From NCBI GenBank assembly GCA_016508695.1, contig VNKQ01000006.1, positions 2,108,001 through 2,172,000 on the forward strand: a stretch of DNA of 64,000 bases. The letters run 5' to 3'. The first letter of the stretch is position 1, and every line of letters starts with the position of its first letter. The notes below the pieces were generated by a model. It was given only the letters and a program-made list of their open reading frames with translations, was not told the origin of the DNA and did not search any database. Shown here one piece after another: positions 24,670 to 36,514 of the stretch. The translations under genes were made by a program, and so were the position numbers. This DNA is from Hyphodiscus hymeniophilus (Eukaryota; Ascomycota; Leotiomycetes; Helotiales; Hyphodiscaceae).

Positions 24670-27600
24670 GGATACAACGTCGATGCCTCTCAAAGACCAG
24701 TGCCAGACAGCGCAACGATCCCTGGACTATCTCGATAATGATGCTCCTCCCAGTGACCAGTCCAGCTACTCGGAAACGAATGACTCTATCGTGTTTGCTT
24801 ATGCATGAGGTCGTCTAATAAGGGAATGAATGTTGCCTGCCGTAGCTTGTAAACCGGCAAACAAAGACACTGTCTGCTGCTGAAATAGTCCCTCAAACAG
24901 AATGTAACCTATAAATATGTTTAAAAGATGCCCAATATACCGAACAAGATATGAAGTAGTCGAACTCCAGTGTAAGAATGCGAATGGATAAAGAGCGTAA
25001 TATCGGTCGCGAGGATCCGATGGAATGAATGGACAAAGTTCGCAGTCTATGATGTATGTTGTGCGGTAGGAATAATATCGCATTGGGCGGCGATTCGTGT
25101 GCAGTGAATGTAAACGGTTCGTCTCAACGATACTCGTGTAGTTGTGACGTTCAAACCCTCCTTCCGTCTTCGACTGCGTAAATTGTATTAGCAATTGGCT
25201 ACAATCACCACCAGTGCGATTGAGAAGTGAAGCATTAACAAGGAAGGAAACAAAATCACGACAGCGATACCAGACGAGAATCCAGCAAATGCTTCAAAAC
25301 TCAACCCGAGATGACATCCCAGCAGGTAACCGGCTTGATCGTGGGCGACCACTTCCTAGACCAACCGGCTACTTGGCCGGAATGGTAGGTCCCTTACACT
25401 GGATCCTGGGTGGATTCTGTGAAGAAGGAAGCTGTCGGAGATCTTGAAATCAACTACATACATTTGGTGTTTCGAGGGCCTGCGACAATCACTTATGCGT
25501 CGGTGCCGTCTCTGCTGCCTCGCCGCTTTCAGTCTCACGGACTCGAGGTTTGAACTGTACAACCCTCCCACGTTTTCAAACGGCGTTCAATTCTCCGCCG
25601 ACTCGAAGAAGTTCTTGGTTCTCCAGTGTCCGTATGGGAGGTAAAGACTCTCGGGCTTTTCCCCAGCTGCACTCTGAGGCTCTGACGAAGGTTATCGACC
25701 AAAAGTTACCGTTTCAGAATCAGGAGAGCCAGCCGGTGTGCTAAGAACTTGTGGTAGAGCCTCGAGCTCTGGGGCGATCAATCAATGATGAAGCGCAAGA
25801 AAACAGGAGTGAGATGGACCGTCGAGTCGTCGGTCACTCCTTCCTCCTACAATCCAGGAAGGGAAGAAAATGAATGTATCGTCGACTGCACGCAGCACTG
25901 TCCTACGGTCAGGTCACTCTTGGCCCTTAGAACTCAAAATAAGTTTCCTCCAGTCCGCTGATTGGCAGGCGGCCTTTTTGAAATTGTTCTGCGAGATTCC
26001 CGCTCTCCGAGTGGCCTTCCGCTTCGTATTCCTTGAGGTTTGAAGGGGGCCACGATGGAGAAAGGCCTTCAATCACGGAAAACGCTCAAGAGGCCTGCAA
26101 GCACCCTGGTTGAAGGCTCAAGTAGAAACACGCTACACTGGGTACATGGGATTATGGCAGAGCCAACCCGAGCCACTGAGGCCCGTGGGAACCCTGAAAG
26201 CATGAGGAAGAGACGGTGATAGGCTCCCACAGTGAGGGGGTTGCGCTGAAGGTGATCGGGGCTTGTGTGAGAGATCCAACTTGTGGGACGAGGAAGAGGA
26301 AGAAGCTCAAAGCAGCCACGAGTTTTATGGACGGGGGAACTCGTAGACATGGAGGGACGGACTCCTAAGACGACGGCCCACAGTCACCACCCAAGTCTTT
26401 CTTTTTGTCTTGTTGCTGCTTTACCCCTTTGCTCAACCCGTTGCTCACCCTCGAAAGTCTTGGGTACCTGACCTAGTGGTTTAGACAGCAGACTAGTGGT
26501 TAGTGAGTGAATTGTGTGCAGCTGTCACTTGTCAAGATAAGATCCCGCAACGGAACAAGAGCTACTGCGAAGCTCATCCGTAGTCCAGTCGGTGGATGAG
26601 ATCAATGAACAACTCTTCAGCTCCGAGAGTATGCGACAGCGACACGAAGTGGCAAGTGAGCGCACACATGCTGCTCGTACAATATCTACACTGCCACTGA
26701 ATCGTGGTCATAAGATGTGCCATAATCCGGAGTCGCACCGATGTCTCTTCGCCGCTTTGCTTCTTCGCTTTCTTCCCACCCGTTTCACATTGATCGCTCC
26801 CAGGTGGTCGATTAAGGGTCTGCCATGCAACCAAGCCCCAGTAATAGCCCGGTTATGCAGGGGTAATCTTCTCTGCGAATACGAAGTATTCTAACATGCG
26901 ACGCCCAAAGCAGTCAGCCTCTTCGTTGAAGACATCTTAAATTCATCTCAATAGACTCTGATGATAACGTATCACACAAGCAAGATTGAGGCAATCCTTA
27001 AAGTGAAGCATGCGTTTGCAGTACCGTGGAGTTCGCTGGCTTCGTCTTCATATTCCAGCCGTAGTCTCGGCACCGTCGACAGCATAGTGCAGCCCCACCA
27101 CCTTCCCCGAATTCCAATTGCTGGCTACTCGTACTCGTACTTGAACCTCATTTCTTTCCCGCAAAGTTGCTTTTGCTGTTATAGATTGGTTTCGAGCATG
27201 TGGCTCCTTCATATATTCCATGGAGATTGCTCATGTGTAAATTCGAGGCCAAAAATCGCTTTGTTCTCCTACCTTTCTAACTTTTCCGCGGGACCTGCAT
27301 TCGCGAGGTTGGAATCGGAATAATGGAGCCCGTCTCGACTTCGGGAAGGGTTCAGGGATGCCAACACCGTTCAGGCTTCCATTTCATTTCGGGCCACAAC
27401 CACGAAAGCTGGTACTGTACCGTAGCGATGTTTTGCCAATAACTTGTCATACAATTTCGGTAATCGCGACAGCGACACACGCCGCCGCATTGCCCCGCTC
27501 GAAAATCATATATGATGAATCGCGGTGAAGATACATACTTTATCCTTTATTGGACTTCATAGTTTTCAGACCGGTCAGTTCCTAGCGAGTCATCAAAACC

Positions 27601-29227
27601 ACGTGGCTTCTACGGCAGGTACGACCTGGAGCATTTTGTATGTTTACACATATAAATACATTGAATGCCGAGCCTCCAAAACTGTTAGTCCATGAAGATG
27701 TTGTTGTCAATTGACACTTGACGTCTCCTAGTTCTCAAGAGTCCGAAATCTAGGAGACCTATAATTTCATAAGAAAGTAAGAAAACATCAGAGCAACGGG
27801 GCCAATCAAGGGCGAGGTCCTAGACAGTAATAATACGTGCTCCTCAGAGCCAGCTCGAGTCTCGAATTCGGAGCGAAAGTACTTGCAATTCATTTTTGAG
27901 TTGATGTCCTTGTTTTTCATCCGGCCCTTCGTCCCATCTTTTCGATATGGGTGCCATCTAAAGGACTCTCCACATAATAAGAAAAGGCCGGCAAGCAGAG
28001 TAGGTTCCACATAGTCTGATAAAGGATTTTCGTGTTCTTCCCGTTATTCGGCTTTTCAAAGGAGCATCTTGCTATCACAGTACGTCGTGTCTGTTAAACG
28101 ATTATGGTACGGCACTTTGTGTTACTATAATCCCAATTCCAGTTCCAGTCTTATTCCATCCCTCTTGCCCTCCTTCAGTGCCACACATCTACCGTTGTCA
28201 CTCGGGAGGTATGTACACCGCTTTGAGGCTTGTCATTGTAGATAAACCTGATGACAATATCTCCGGGCAGCCAGATTCTGCATGTGGAGACCGTCGTGTA
28301 TGAGTCGCCAATACGCTCAGTCGGCAGGAATCTTTCTCTCTTCGGCACCCTCCATTTTTCTTTGTCTTTCCTTTCATTTATTTATTCCGATCTATGTTTT
28401 TTTTTTTTTTTTTTGCATGTTTCCAGTCCCCGGCATGGATTTCGCTAAATCCAGCCACAGAACTCCTGGCCACGGAATTTTCACCAAGACGTACATGAGG
28501 ACGTTCATGTTGTGGACGCCTGTAAGCCGACCCAGCTAACGGGATTGCCCACCCTGATAATGAGTTGCCTCAGATGCCACTCTCTCGTTCGGCGGCTCCT
28601 TGTAAATGTTCTTACTAGATTGTAAGTTTTGCAGAGTACGGGCACAGTAATAGCACGCCTTTCGGACGGACATCATTGCCAACGACTGGCTGCGAATTGA
28701 TGGAGCGAAATGGCAGGAAGAAAGGGCTAGCAGTCCAAGATATACCTATATATATTTCGGAGATGAGAATGAAGTAACGAAAGAATAACTAGAAGTGGAT
28801 GATAGACTTGCAGAGCTCCAAGGACGTGAAGTGTCTGGCCGCGGAGATGTACCACGAGCTGGGTAGACTACCGATGCTGACAACCCAACGTTATATCAAA
28901 TCATATTCATTACTCATTAGCTCACGTAGGCAATCCTTCTATGACCGAAGCTCAGGAATCAGGCTTTTATATAGGTCAGAACGAAACATTGTTTTTCATA
29001 ACACTAGGTAGCACAGCTACTGAGCAGCGAAGAATCATCTACGTCAGTCTCGCCCCCATCTATCCATCTATAAATCCCCCACTTACCCCGCATACCTCTT
29101 CCATCGCATTTGATTCCTCCACATGATTTGTCTATACCTCATAATAATCTTGTCGGATATCAACACTCTATACTCACTCGAATCGTATTACCCATTTTCA
29201 GCTTTGTCATTTGAATAAGCGAACGAC
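24670..29227. other. 4.5 kb gene-poor region
   Basis: The longest stretch in the window without a supported gene. Frames on both strands are short and lack family features or plausible splicing into longer products. Composition is normal, with no RIP signature. Small landmarks are a 17-18 base T run near 28398-28415 and scattered TATATA tracts. It is flanked by the 5' ends of the EGF-like gene and the GFA-like gene, so part of it must be promoter DNA. Non-coding RNAs or fast-evolving small secreted proteins could hide here. Confidence 0.35.
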
Positions 29228-29882
29228 ATGGAAGGGACATGCAACTGCGGCAAAATCAAGGTCAAGGTCAACGATCCGGATCTCTTCAACGGGAATAGGA
29301 GAGGACATGTATGCCATTGTGTGAACTGCAAGAAGACGGCTGGCGCAGGTATGCTTCCATACTCGGCTCATCTCCTTCCGACTTTTTGAATGAGAAAGGA
29401 TGCGTAGGTCGTGAGAGAGAGAAGGAAATACCTGACTAACAATCCGTGTTTTTGGATTGAAAGCCGCGGCCAATAATCTCACCATCGAAAACGAAAAGAT
29501 CACCATCGAGGGCGCGGAGAATCTACAGGAATACTCTGATCCGGATACACTGAGCGGGACGCCCTTGTCGAGGTTCTTCTGCAAGACTTGCGGGTGGTGA
29601 GTCCCTCCTGATTCTCTTTAAAACTACTCCCAGGTCCGAACCCGAACCTCTTCTTTCAAACGAAGTTCAAGCAGGCAAGTCTCTGCTGAATAATTCACTA
29701 GTCCGATAAAATCAGTCATGCCACTCAATCCTGGGAAAACGGTTTTGAAACTGGGTATCTTCCCTCAGATACCCACGCCCGAGTGGGAGAGTTTTGCAGT
29801 TCGACGACAGGTTTGGGAGAAACCGCTTGATGGTGCGATACAATACAAAACGAAGACTGGGGGAGAGAAGATGGATGTCTAG
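29228..29882 (+). CDS. GFA-domain (CENP-V/GFA) zinc protein
   Basis: Exons 29228-29348, 29464-29596 and 29702-29882 give 144 residues, typical of this small family. The zinc ligands are visible: TCNCGKIK at the start, HVCHCVNCKKTAG at the end of exon 1, and FFCKTCGCPI across the last intron. The family is named for glutathione-dependent formaldehyde-activating enzyme, but most fungal members have no proven activity. The second intron (105 bases) contains an alternative frame that would end the protein early. The chosen acceptor has a good branch point (GCTGAAT) and restores the family C-terminus (VLKLGIFPQIPTPEWE). Where most relatives have CGNP this reads CGCP. Confidence 0.82.
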
Positions 29883-30160
29883 GGGATAGGTTCGTACGTA
29901 GAGGCTGGGCTAGGAGTTCTGACCCCTTGAAGAGAGAATTGTGCTTTTGATGAGCCACTAGTGAGAGATCAACTTTGCTGCCTTCAAATGGTAACTTGGG
30001 TGTAATGAAATGAAGTGTTATATGGGTATATTGAGAAATCATAACAAAACCCAAAAAAAAGAAAATTGACCATACTCTTTACGTCCCACCCCTTTCTACC
30101 AAACTCCGTCTCTTCCAGAGTGACATCTAAACAACAACTTTGACTGATTCGAGGACCAGA

Positions 30161-32708
30161 TTATTGGGTCGTCGTCGTATTACTGGGGGGCACCGACAAG
30201 GTCGGTGCTGGCGCACGTTGTGTCTCCGCATCACTTAACGAAGTCGAACTGCTCGTCGAGCTTCTCGAGCTCGTAACAGTCAAAAAACTGCCTCCGCTAT
30301 GCTCTCTCTTTAATTCCGGCGCCAGCTCACGCCAGAGTCTTAGCACATCCTGGCGCTCAGATTCCGTCGCCGTCTTCGCCTCTTCAAACCCCTGCGCAAA
30401 ATGCGCTGCGAGAATGAAGCTCAGTGTATCAGACCCCATGCGCTTCTTGATCGACTTGTAGAGCGCCCGCATGTTATATGATTTCCCATGCACTGTCACC
30501 AGGGCCCGTTTAGGGAAGAAGACATTGCCGAGTCCTTTACCAAGACCTTTACCGAATCCACGCCAGCCGTCATTTTTCGCTCCTTTGTAGGGCTCGGAGA
30601 CGACGCTGGCGTAAGCTTTACCGACGTAGATGGGATAATGAATCATGTGAGACGCGAAAGATCCCATCGTACCGAGTACGGGGTTGCTTCCCGCAAGATT
30701 GGCGACCATAAAATTCTCTTCCACTGCGTATTCGCATGGTCGATATAGTCTGAGTTGATTGATGTCCACAAGGCCTTCATTGCCTAACACGGCTGCAGCA
30801 AAGGCACTCAGCCTGACATTTTCTGTGCGTGAATCTTTGGTGTTGACCTGCCAGACGGCAGTTCTGCTCGGTGCCATCAAACAGCGCATTCGATTAATGT
30901 CCATCTGCTCATGAAAACTGGCCGCGCCTACTTCACTGCCATTCTCAGCACGGATGCGTTCTCCAAGCTCCTTTGCGCGCTCAAGAGTTTCTGGCTTGAG
31001 GGCATAAAGAATCGCATTCGCCAAACCCTCGGCGGTGAGTTCCTTGAATGGGATTGGTGGCGGTCCAGCGCCAGCACGATCAATCATAGCCCCCCAGAAT
31101 GGCTGGTCTCCAAAGAAGGGCACAATAACCGTAGGACGTCCGAGTGCGACTCCAGCTGCCATGGTGCCCGCTCCACCGTGGTGAACAACAGCAGAAACGT
31201 GTTTGAAAAGCCAGTCGTGTGGGCAGTTGCCCAACATAAAGACTCCATCAGGCTGCTTCAATTCATCACCGCCAAAACCTCCCCAGCCTTTAGATACCAA
31301 AGCTCGCTGACCGGTCTTTTTGACAGCTTCAAATATCAAGTCTGTCATGGCGTTTGGGTCCTCTACAACGATCGAACCAAACCCGATGTAAACAGGTGGA
31401 GGACCAGCGGCTAAAAATTCGGCAAGGGCTGGTTCAGGTTGGTAGTTAGATGCAAGAGAGAGGAAGTAGAATCCAGAGATGGTTATATGCCTTCCCCAGT
31501 CTTTAGGCTTCGGAATAAGTGCAGGTGACCTAGAGAGGATCGGTCAGACCTTGAAAACCTTGACTTGAAGTCTAGACGCGTTTGCAACATTCAATGGGAA
31601 GAGCTCACCAGCAATATGTGTAAGGAATTTTCAGTCTTTCAAGTGCAGTGATCGCTGCTGCCTGTGAGAGTACTCCAAGACCCAGAGTCTCCGCTCTGAA
31701 TTTGTTGATGAGACTACCCAGTCCTTGCCAGGTCATCATATCCACCAGGGTGTAGCTCATTTCGTTTGTCATGCTTCCGCTCGCGTTTGATGATTTGATA
31801 TTAGCCAACGGATGCATGAAGGCTTGCGTTGGTGACCATGGCATGCTACAAGAGATGATCTCAATCAGAATAGCCATTGATGAGCGAGGACGAGTTCCAG
31901 ACTTACGTGAACATCAGATGCAGCGGGATACCCATCTTCTCTGCACAATGAATATGTGCAAAGCTGGGTGGGTTTGCGATGATTGCATTGGCGATGAAGG
32001 GCTTCGGTCTCACTGTATTACTCTCGTCTTCTTTGGCCTCATCAACATCAGCACAAGAACTCCAACAACCTTGAAGGATCTCAGCCATCCCTTTCTGCCT
32101 CTTGCCCACATCACCTTCTCTCAACGACTTCATCCCCGGGATAAGACCTGGGTTCTTGACCATAAACGCCATCAACTCAGCTGGATCGCCCCCAATATCA
32201 AAGAACTCCAAGCCATTTTCCTCAACGAACTTCTTGAATGTGCCATGCGTAGCCAGGCGAATACGATGGCCGTATTTGTTCTTCAATTCCAAGCCCAAGG
32301 CCACGAAAGGCTGCACATCTCCTCGCGATCCGACAACATGGATGACAATATTGAGTTTTGGTGGGGCTTCCACTGGCCCATTATCGATGTATGAAGGGGC
32401 GTAGGAATTGGTCGTGTACGCAGGAGATTCAGGCCTGGCAGCCAAGGTGATCTGCTCGATCTGTTCCGCAAGGTTGGTATCGGCCTTGTCGATTTGTATG
32501 TTGACACGTCCATCATCTAGGGAGTCTGTCAGTGCAGACCAGCAGATTAGAGTAGGGCTTTGTGCTGACCTCCGACTCTGGCTTGAGTGCTGACCCCGCC
32601 TTGGCGCATATCGAGGATGCCTGTAGCTTCATCATAGCCTGGTGGATTGTCGTCGAGCTGCGGTGAATCACCCGTTTGTAGGTGTGAAGGAGGGCGCTCC
32701 GAGGCCAT
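30161..32708 (-). CDS. Sterol 3-beta-glucosyltransferase-like GT1 enzyme
   Basis: Exons (minus) 32570-32708, 31907-32516, 31609-31845 and 30161-31529 give 784 residues. The N-terminal GT28-type domain begins LNIVIHVVGSRGDVQPFVALGLEL, and the C-terminal donor site contains HHGGAGTMAAGVALGRPT (about 445) and FFGDQPFWG, the UDP-sugar-binding signature of sterol/lipid glucosyltransferases. It lacks the long PH/GRAM leader of Atg26-type enzymes, so it belongs to the shorter UGT80-like class. The substrate is probably a sterol or other lipid at a membrane. The last 60 or so residues are a Ser/Thr-rich disordered tail. The first donor is GTCAGC, weaker than its neighbours, but it yields an uninterrupted, family-like junction (RVGDDGRVNIQ). 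Confidence 0.9.
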
Positions 32709-33706
32709 TGAAGGCTCTGTAGATAGGATATATTCGACAGATCGAAGTATGCAGCATGCAGCATGCAGCGTTGGAATGGGTATCCAAAACCCCACGAAAC
32801 AAGGCGATAGGGCTGAACAGTGGGGTGGAGGGGACGACTGAAGGCCTTAGATATGGTCGTGAAGTTCAACGGCGCATACTGCAAAAAGCTGATAGATGAA
32901 TCCAGGCAATCGAAATGGCGGTACACCTACAGCGGGGGATAAAGGGATTGGCGATGGTGTTGTTGGAATATCTTGGGAATCATTATGGCGAAGTATTGAA
33001 TGCGTTCTAGAGTTGTAGAGTAGCTGGAGCGTAGAGCCTTGCCGCATACCTGCAGCTTTACCCGACTGGCATCGCCCAACAGCCTCGTTCCATAAGTGGC
33101 CAGCTCCGGGAGACTCTTTAGAAGAGTCGAGCCTCTGCTTACCTGGGGGTATCAACAGAATGCTTGTTTATTTTCTCCGAGTTGCTAACTGGTACAGCTG
33201 AGTTGTCTTCAACTTGCCAATGTAAGTCGAATATATACTACTCTAGCATGGACTGCTCTGAATCATAAAAGTATCCAACAATACTAACAAACTGGTAGTT
33301 GAATGAAGATCATGAGGAGTACATGCTCGTGCTCGTCTCTCATAGTCCAACTGCTTTCACATGGCTGTCGGCGGACATGGACTCGAGGAAGCGTCGCAAC
33401 TAGAATGTAAACACTGGCTCACAATCAGAAAACTCATTGACTTCGTAGTTCCTATGTACCAACCTAATATTTCAACGGAGCTAATGAGCAGCTGTCCTCC
33501 CTAATCGTCCCAATCAAGTCTTTCCCAAGTTCCGAGGTATATCTTCTCAAGGCCCTTTACAAGCTGCAGAAAGGCTGTCCTCTTCATCGGTTAAGAGTTA
33601 CACTTGTCACAAAAGATAGCTCGGCCCAGCTTTTCTTCTCAATGAAAGCTCTGCCAATCCTGGATAATCATGACCAAACCTCCCAAAACCCTTTCGTGTG
33701 CACCTC
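32709..33706. other. Intergenic region, no supported gene
   Basis: About 1 kb between the sterol glucosyltransferase start and the PDCD5 stop codon. I found only short frames. It should contain the promoter of the glucosyltransferase and the 3' region of PDCD5. Confidence 0.35.
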
Positions 33707-34249
33707 TCATAAATCAAGCAGATCGTCATCATCATCATCCCACCCTCCCTTCCTCCTAGAAACGACAATCTTTTCCTTTTCCTTCGTCTCCGCGACAGCA
33801 TTCAGCAACTCCTTAAGCTGCTCTTCTGTGACTTTCTGTCTCAACTGACCACTCCTACCCAATGCAATGAGTCTATTTTCCACATCTTTTGCTCTTGATT
33901 CATTGACCAATCGTATTCTTCCCAGGCGGTCTGAGGCTTCGGGCTCAAGTATCTGGTTCAGGATTGACTGGCGTGCTTCCGCTTTTGACGTTCAGAAAGG
34001 GAACTAAACAGAATGGAGATCGTACCTTCTTGTTGTCTGCGAGAATGTTAGTCTATTGGATGGCTGGAGAGCGAGAGAACATACTGGGCTTCTCCTTGAT
34101 TGTTGTTGGAGTTGCTTGCCCCTCCACTGCCACCTTGAGATTTAAGTTGCTCGAGTCTGGCCTTTCTGATCTAGAAACAAGAGTGTTAAAACGATGGCAC
34201 ATCTCATATTTGCAACACGACATACCTGCGCTAAGTCGTCGTCCTCCAT
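33707..34249 (-). CDS. PDCD5/TFAR19 family DNA-binding protein
   Basis: Small conserved eukaryotic and archaeal protein with a three-helix bundle; linked in animals to apoptosis and TIP60 regulation, and in fungi probably to nucleic-acid or chaperonin interactions. Exons (minus) 34226-34249, 34085-34170, 34026-34036 and 33707-33981 give 131 residues, the expected size. It reads MEDDDLAQIRKARLEQLK at the start, EARQSILNQILEPEASDRL in the middle and GRSGQLRQKVTEEQLKELL near the end, finishing with an acidic DDDDDDLLDL tail. The third exon is just 11 bases and supplies the glutamine-rich link. It shares a 122-base divergent promoter with the next gene. Confidence 0.93.
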
Positions 34250-34371
34250 GTTTCGGCGGTTGGGCGTGTCTCGTAGCTGTTATGTGATGTAGCTAGCTGT
34301 TTGGCGGGGAGAAACGCCCAGACCACCAGGACGCAGGCGATGAGGCTCCATGAATTTCTCGGTATGGCAGA

Positions 34372-36078
34372 GTGCGCATCAACAACGAGTATTCTCCAAC
34401 AACGTCAATGATGCGGCCACGATTCCAAATCAGAAGGATACTATATTTACGACCCTTCCGACCGCCTAATTCCCTTCGTCTCTTCACCCAGAATACTCTC
34501 ACCCTTACGCCGCGATCAAGACCACAGCTTCCCTTCCTCTCTCCGCCCAATCGACGCCCCATAGCACGGTTTCTTACCACAGAACGAAAGCAATGGATCA
34601 AGGATGAAGTATGGCGGGCAGGGAAATACACCACAATCCTTTGGACCGTGACAGTTCTTCTCCTGACGATTGTATTCGGAGTCCAGCAAGAATGGCTGGA
34701 GCGCAAATTCCCCTCTCCCCATGAATGGTCGTGGATTACTCGGAAGGATTTCAGGAGCGCAAGATGGGACGAAGATCATGATGACGAGGCAAATGGCGGT
34801 CTCGTAGATTGGGCAAGGACTGGGGAGGCCTATCGGCGATTAATCAAGAGGCTCGAAGATCCATCGGTCGACGGAGCTGGTCTTCAAGATCAAGACGAAG
34901 GAGGCATTCTAGTAGCAGGGATTGGAAAAACTGGATTCGACATCACAGGCAAACCTGAATCGTGGAGGCGCGGATATTATCAGGTGCTTATGGGGGCAGC
35001 GAGGGCAGCGGAGCATCTTGACGGATGGGTCAGAGACAGGTCTCGGAATGTTGCGTTTCCTGCAAGCGTTGTGATCGGTCCTTCGAACCCTGACCCTCGA
35101 CCTGTTCCTCCTGGTGCGAAATCAGCTCCTAGAGAAGAGGATTGCGAACCAGCGTTCGAAGCTCCGGAAACATTCTACGTGCGAGTTCTTACCACCCACG
35201 GATTTACAGAGAAGGAGAGGGTAGACGCAGCATTGGCATATGCAGCTTGGCTTGATTTCAAGCGCACGCCCGAGACAGCTTTGGAGATGTACAAGTGGGC
35301 CCTGGATATTGCGAGTTCTGGATCGCAAACTCCTGTTTTTAATAGCATGACAAGGACCCTGAACACCGATGCTGGCGCTCCTTCCGCGAATATGCTGGCT
35401 GCCACGACCGCCCTGGCCGTCCACCATGCATTGAACGCGAATCTTGCAGTCGCTTTACCCATCTTTCTCTCAGTCCTTCGCGCACGTAGGTCATTGCCTG
35501 AAGCTCCAGCTACGATGCTCTCGACGCTCACTCCGGATGAGGAGGATAATGGGATCCTGAAGGCTGTCATGTCCCTAATAACATCTATTGTCGCGGCACC
35601 TAAATATCCTCCACCACCCCCTGATGGAACGTCGCCGCCAACCCGCAGTCCTAAAGAACGCTGTGAAGAAGCTGGTATAATGACTTATATCGGCGAGATC
35701 CTATACGCATCGAAAACTACCAAGACGAGCAGGGAAGATGGGTTGGCCTGGACAAGAGAAGCTGTTGATATTGCGGAAGAGGAGTTGAGAGGGAAGAGGA
35801 TCGACAAGGAGGGAAAGCAGACGTGCAGGCAATGCTTGGAAGTTGGATTGACCAACTGGACGAAGATGGTGGAAAGGCTAGCAAGAGAAGAACGAGAAAC
35901 GAAAGCTGAAAGGGGTTCAATCGGCGGATGGCTTGGGTTCGGAACTGAAGAACAGAAGGAGGCAGTTGGGAGATGGGAGAGCGAGAAGCAAGTGATCAAA
36001 GAGAGATCAAGAAGGGCAAGTGAGCTGTTGAGTAGTCCGACCCATTCACCTTCTGGATCTTCCTTTCTCTCTGCGTAG
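34372..36078 (+). CDS. Mitochondrial inner-membrane-type protein, unknown function
   Basis: Single-exon frame of 568 residues. Later in-frame methionines at 34408 and 34411 are also plausible starts and give a cleaner leader. The N-terminus is rich in R, S, P and L without acidic residues, typical of a mitochondrial targeting sequence, and runs to ARFLTTERKQW. One transmembrane helix follows (TTILWTVTVLLLTIVFGV). The rest is soluble, with helical stretches and a KTC/RQC pair near the end. I recall similar fungal proteins labelled as maltose permeases, but one membrane span rules out an MFS carrier. Function unknown. It is transcribed divergently from PDCD5, 122 bases away. Confidence 0.75.
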   Translation: MRINNEYSPTTSMMRPRFQIRRILYLRPFRPPNSLRLFTQNTLTLTPRSRPQLPFLSPPNRRPIARFLTTERKQWIKDEVWRAGKYTTILWTVTVLLLTIVFGVQQEWLERKFPSPHEWSWITRKDFRSARWDEDHDDEANGGLVDWARTGEAYRRLIKRLEDPSVDGAGLQDQDEGGILVAGIGKTGFDITGKPESWRRGYYQVLMGAARAAEHLDGWVRDRSRNVAFPASVVIGPSNPDPRPVPPGAKSAPREEDCEPAFEAPETFYVRVLTTHGFTEKERVDAALAYAAWLDFKRTPETALEMYKWALDIASSGSQTPVFNSMTRTLNTDAGAPSANMLAATTALAVHHALNANLAVALPIFLSVLRARRSLPEAPATMLSTLTPDEEDNGILKAVMSLITSIVAAPKYPPPPPDGTSPPTRSPKERCEEAGIMTYIGEILYASKTTKTSREDGLAWTREAVDIAEEELRGKRIDKEGKQTCRQCLEVGLTNWTKMVERLAREERETKAERGSIGGWLGFGTEEQKEAVGRWESEKQVIKERSRRASELLSSPTHSPSGSSFLSA

Positions 36079-36514
36079 ATATTGAAGCGAAGCCGTAAGC
36101 TTTGTCTAATGTAAATGAGATTTTTTAATTGCAAAGGCTATTTCATGCACCGAGAGGCCTGAGGTGAGTTATGAAGTGAAACGCCACACATTCCAGCTTT
36201 CATAGAATCGACACCTCACTCTCAAACGAGAATCCCCATGCAGATGAATGTCGAGATGTTATCTGGAAGAGCAATTGATTTCTGTTGAGAGAGAGAAGCT
36301 CACCCTTAAGAACGTTCTATCTAGTTGTGAAACTGAAGATGGAAGCCATCGCCTCCATACCTGTGTGCAGGAGAGGGTCAAGATCAGAGTGTCCTAGAAA
36401 CGATTGCAAGAGTAGCCAGCTTAAGATTCTTTGATTTCTCATTGATCAGATTGGGTCGCAGTGTCATCTACGTTGCGAATTACCCAAATATTGCATTTAA
36501 CGAATTGAGCTCAG
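36079..36514. other. Short convergent intergenic region
   Basis: About 435 bases between two convergent stop codons. No gene or repeat seen; it should contain both 3' untranslated regions. Confidence 0.4.

Noticed and set aside
28398..28415. Long T run as a possible retrotransposon poly-A tail
   Set aside because: No target-site duplication or reverse-transcriptase text beside it; a simple homopolymer explains it.
34372..36078. Annotation as an MFS maltose permease
   Set aside because: I recall that label on similar proteins, but only one membrane helix and a mitochondrial-type leader are visible, which is incompatible with a twelve-helix carrier.
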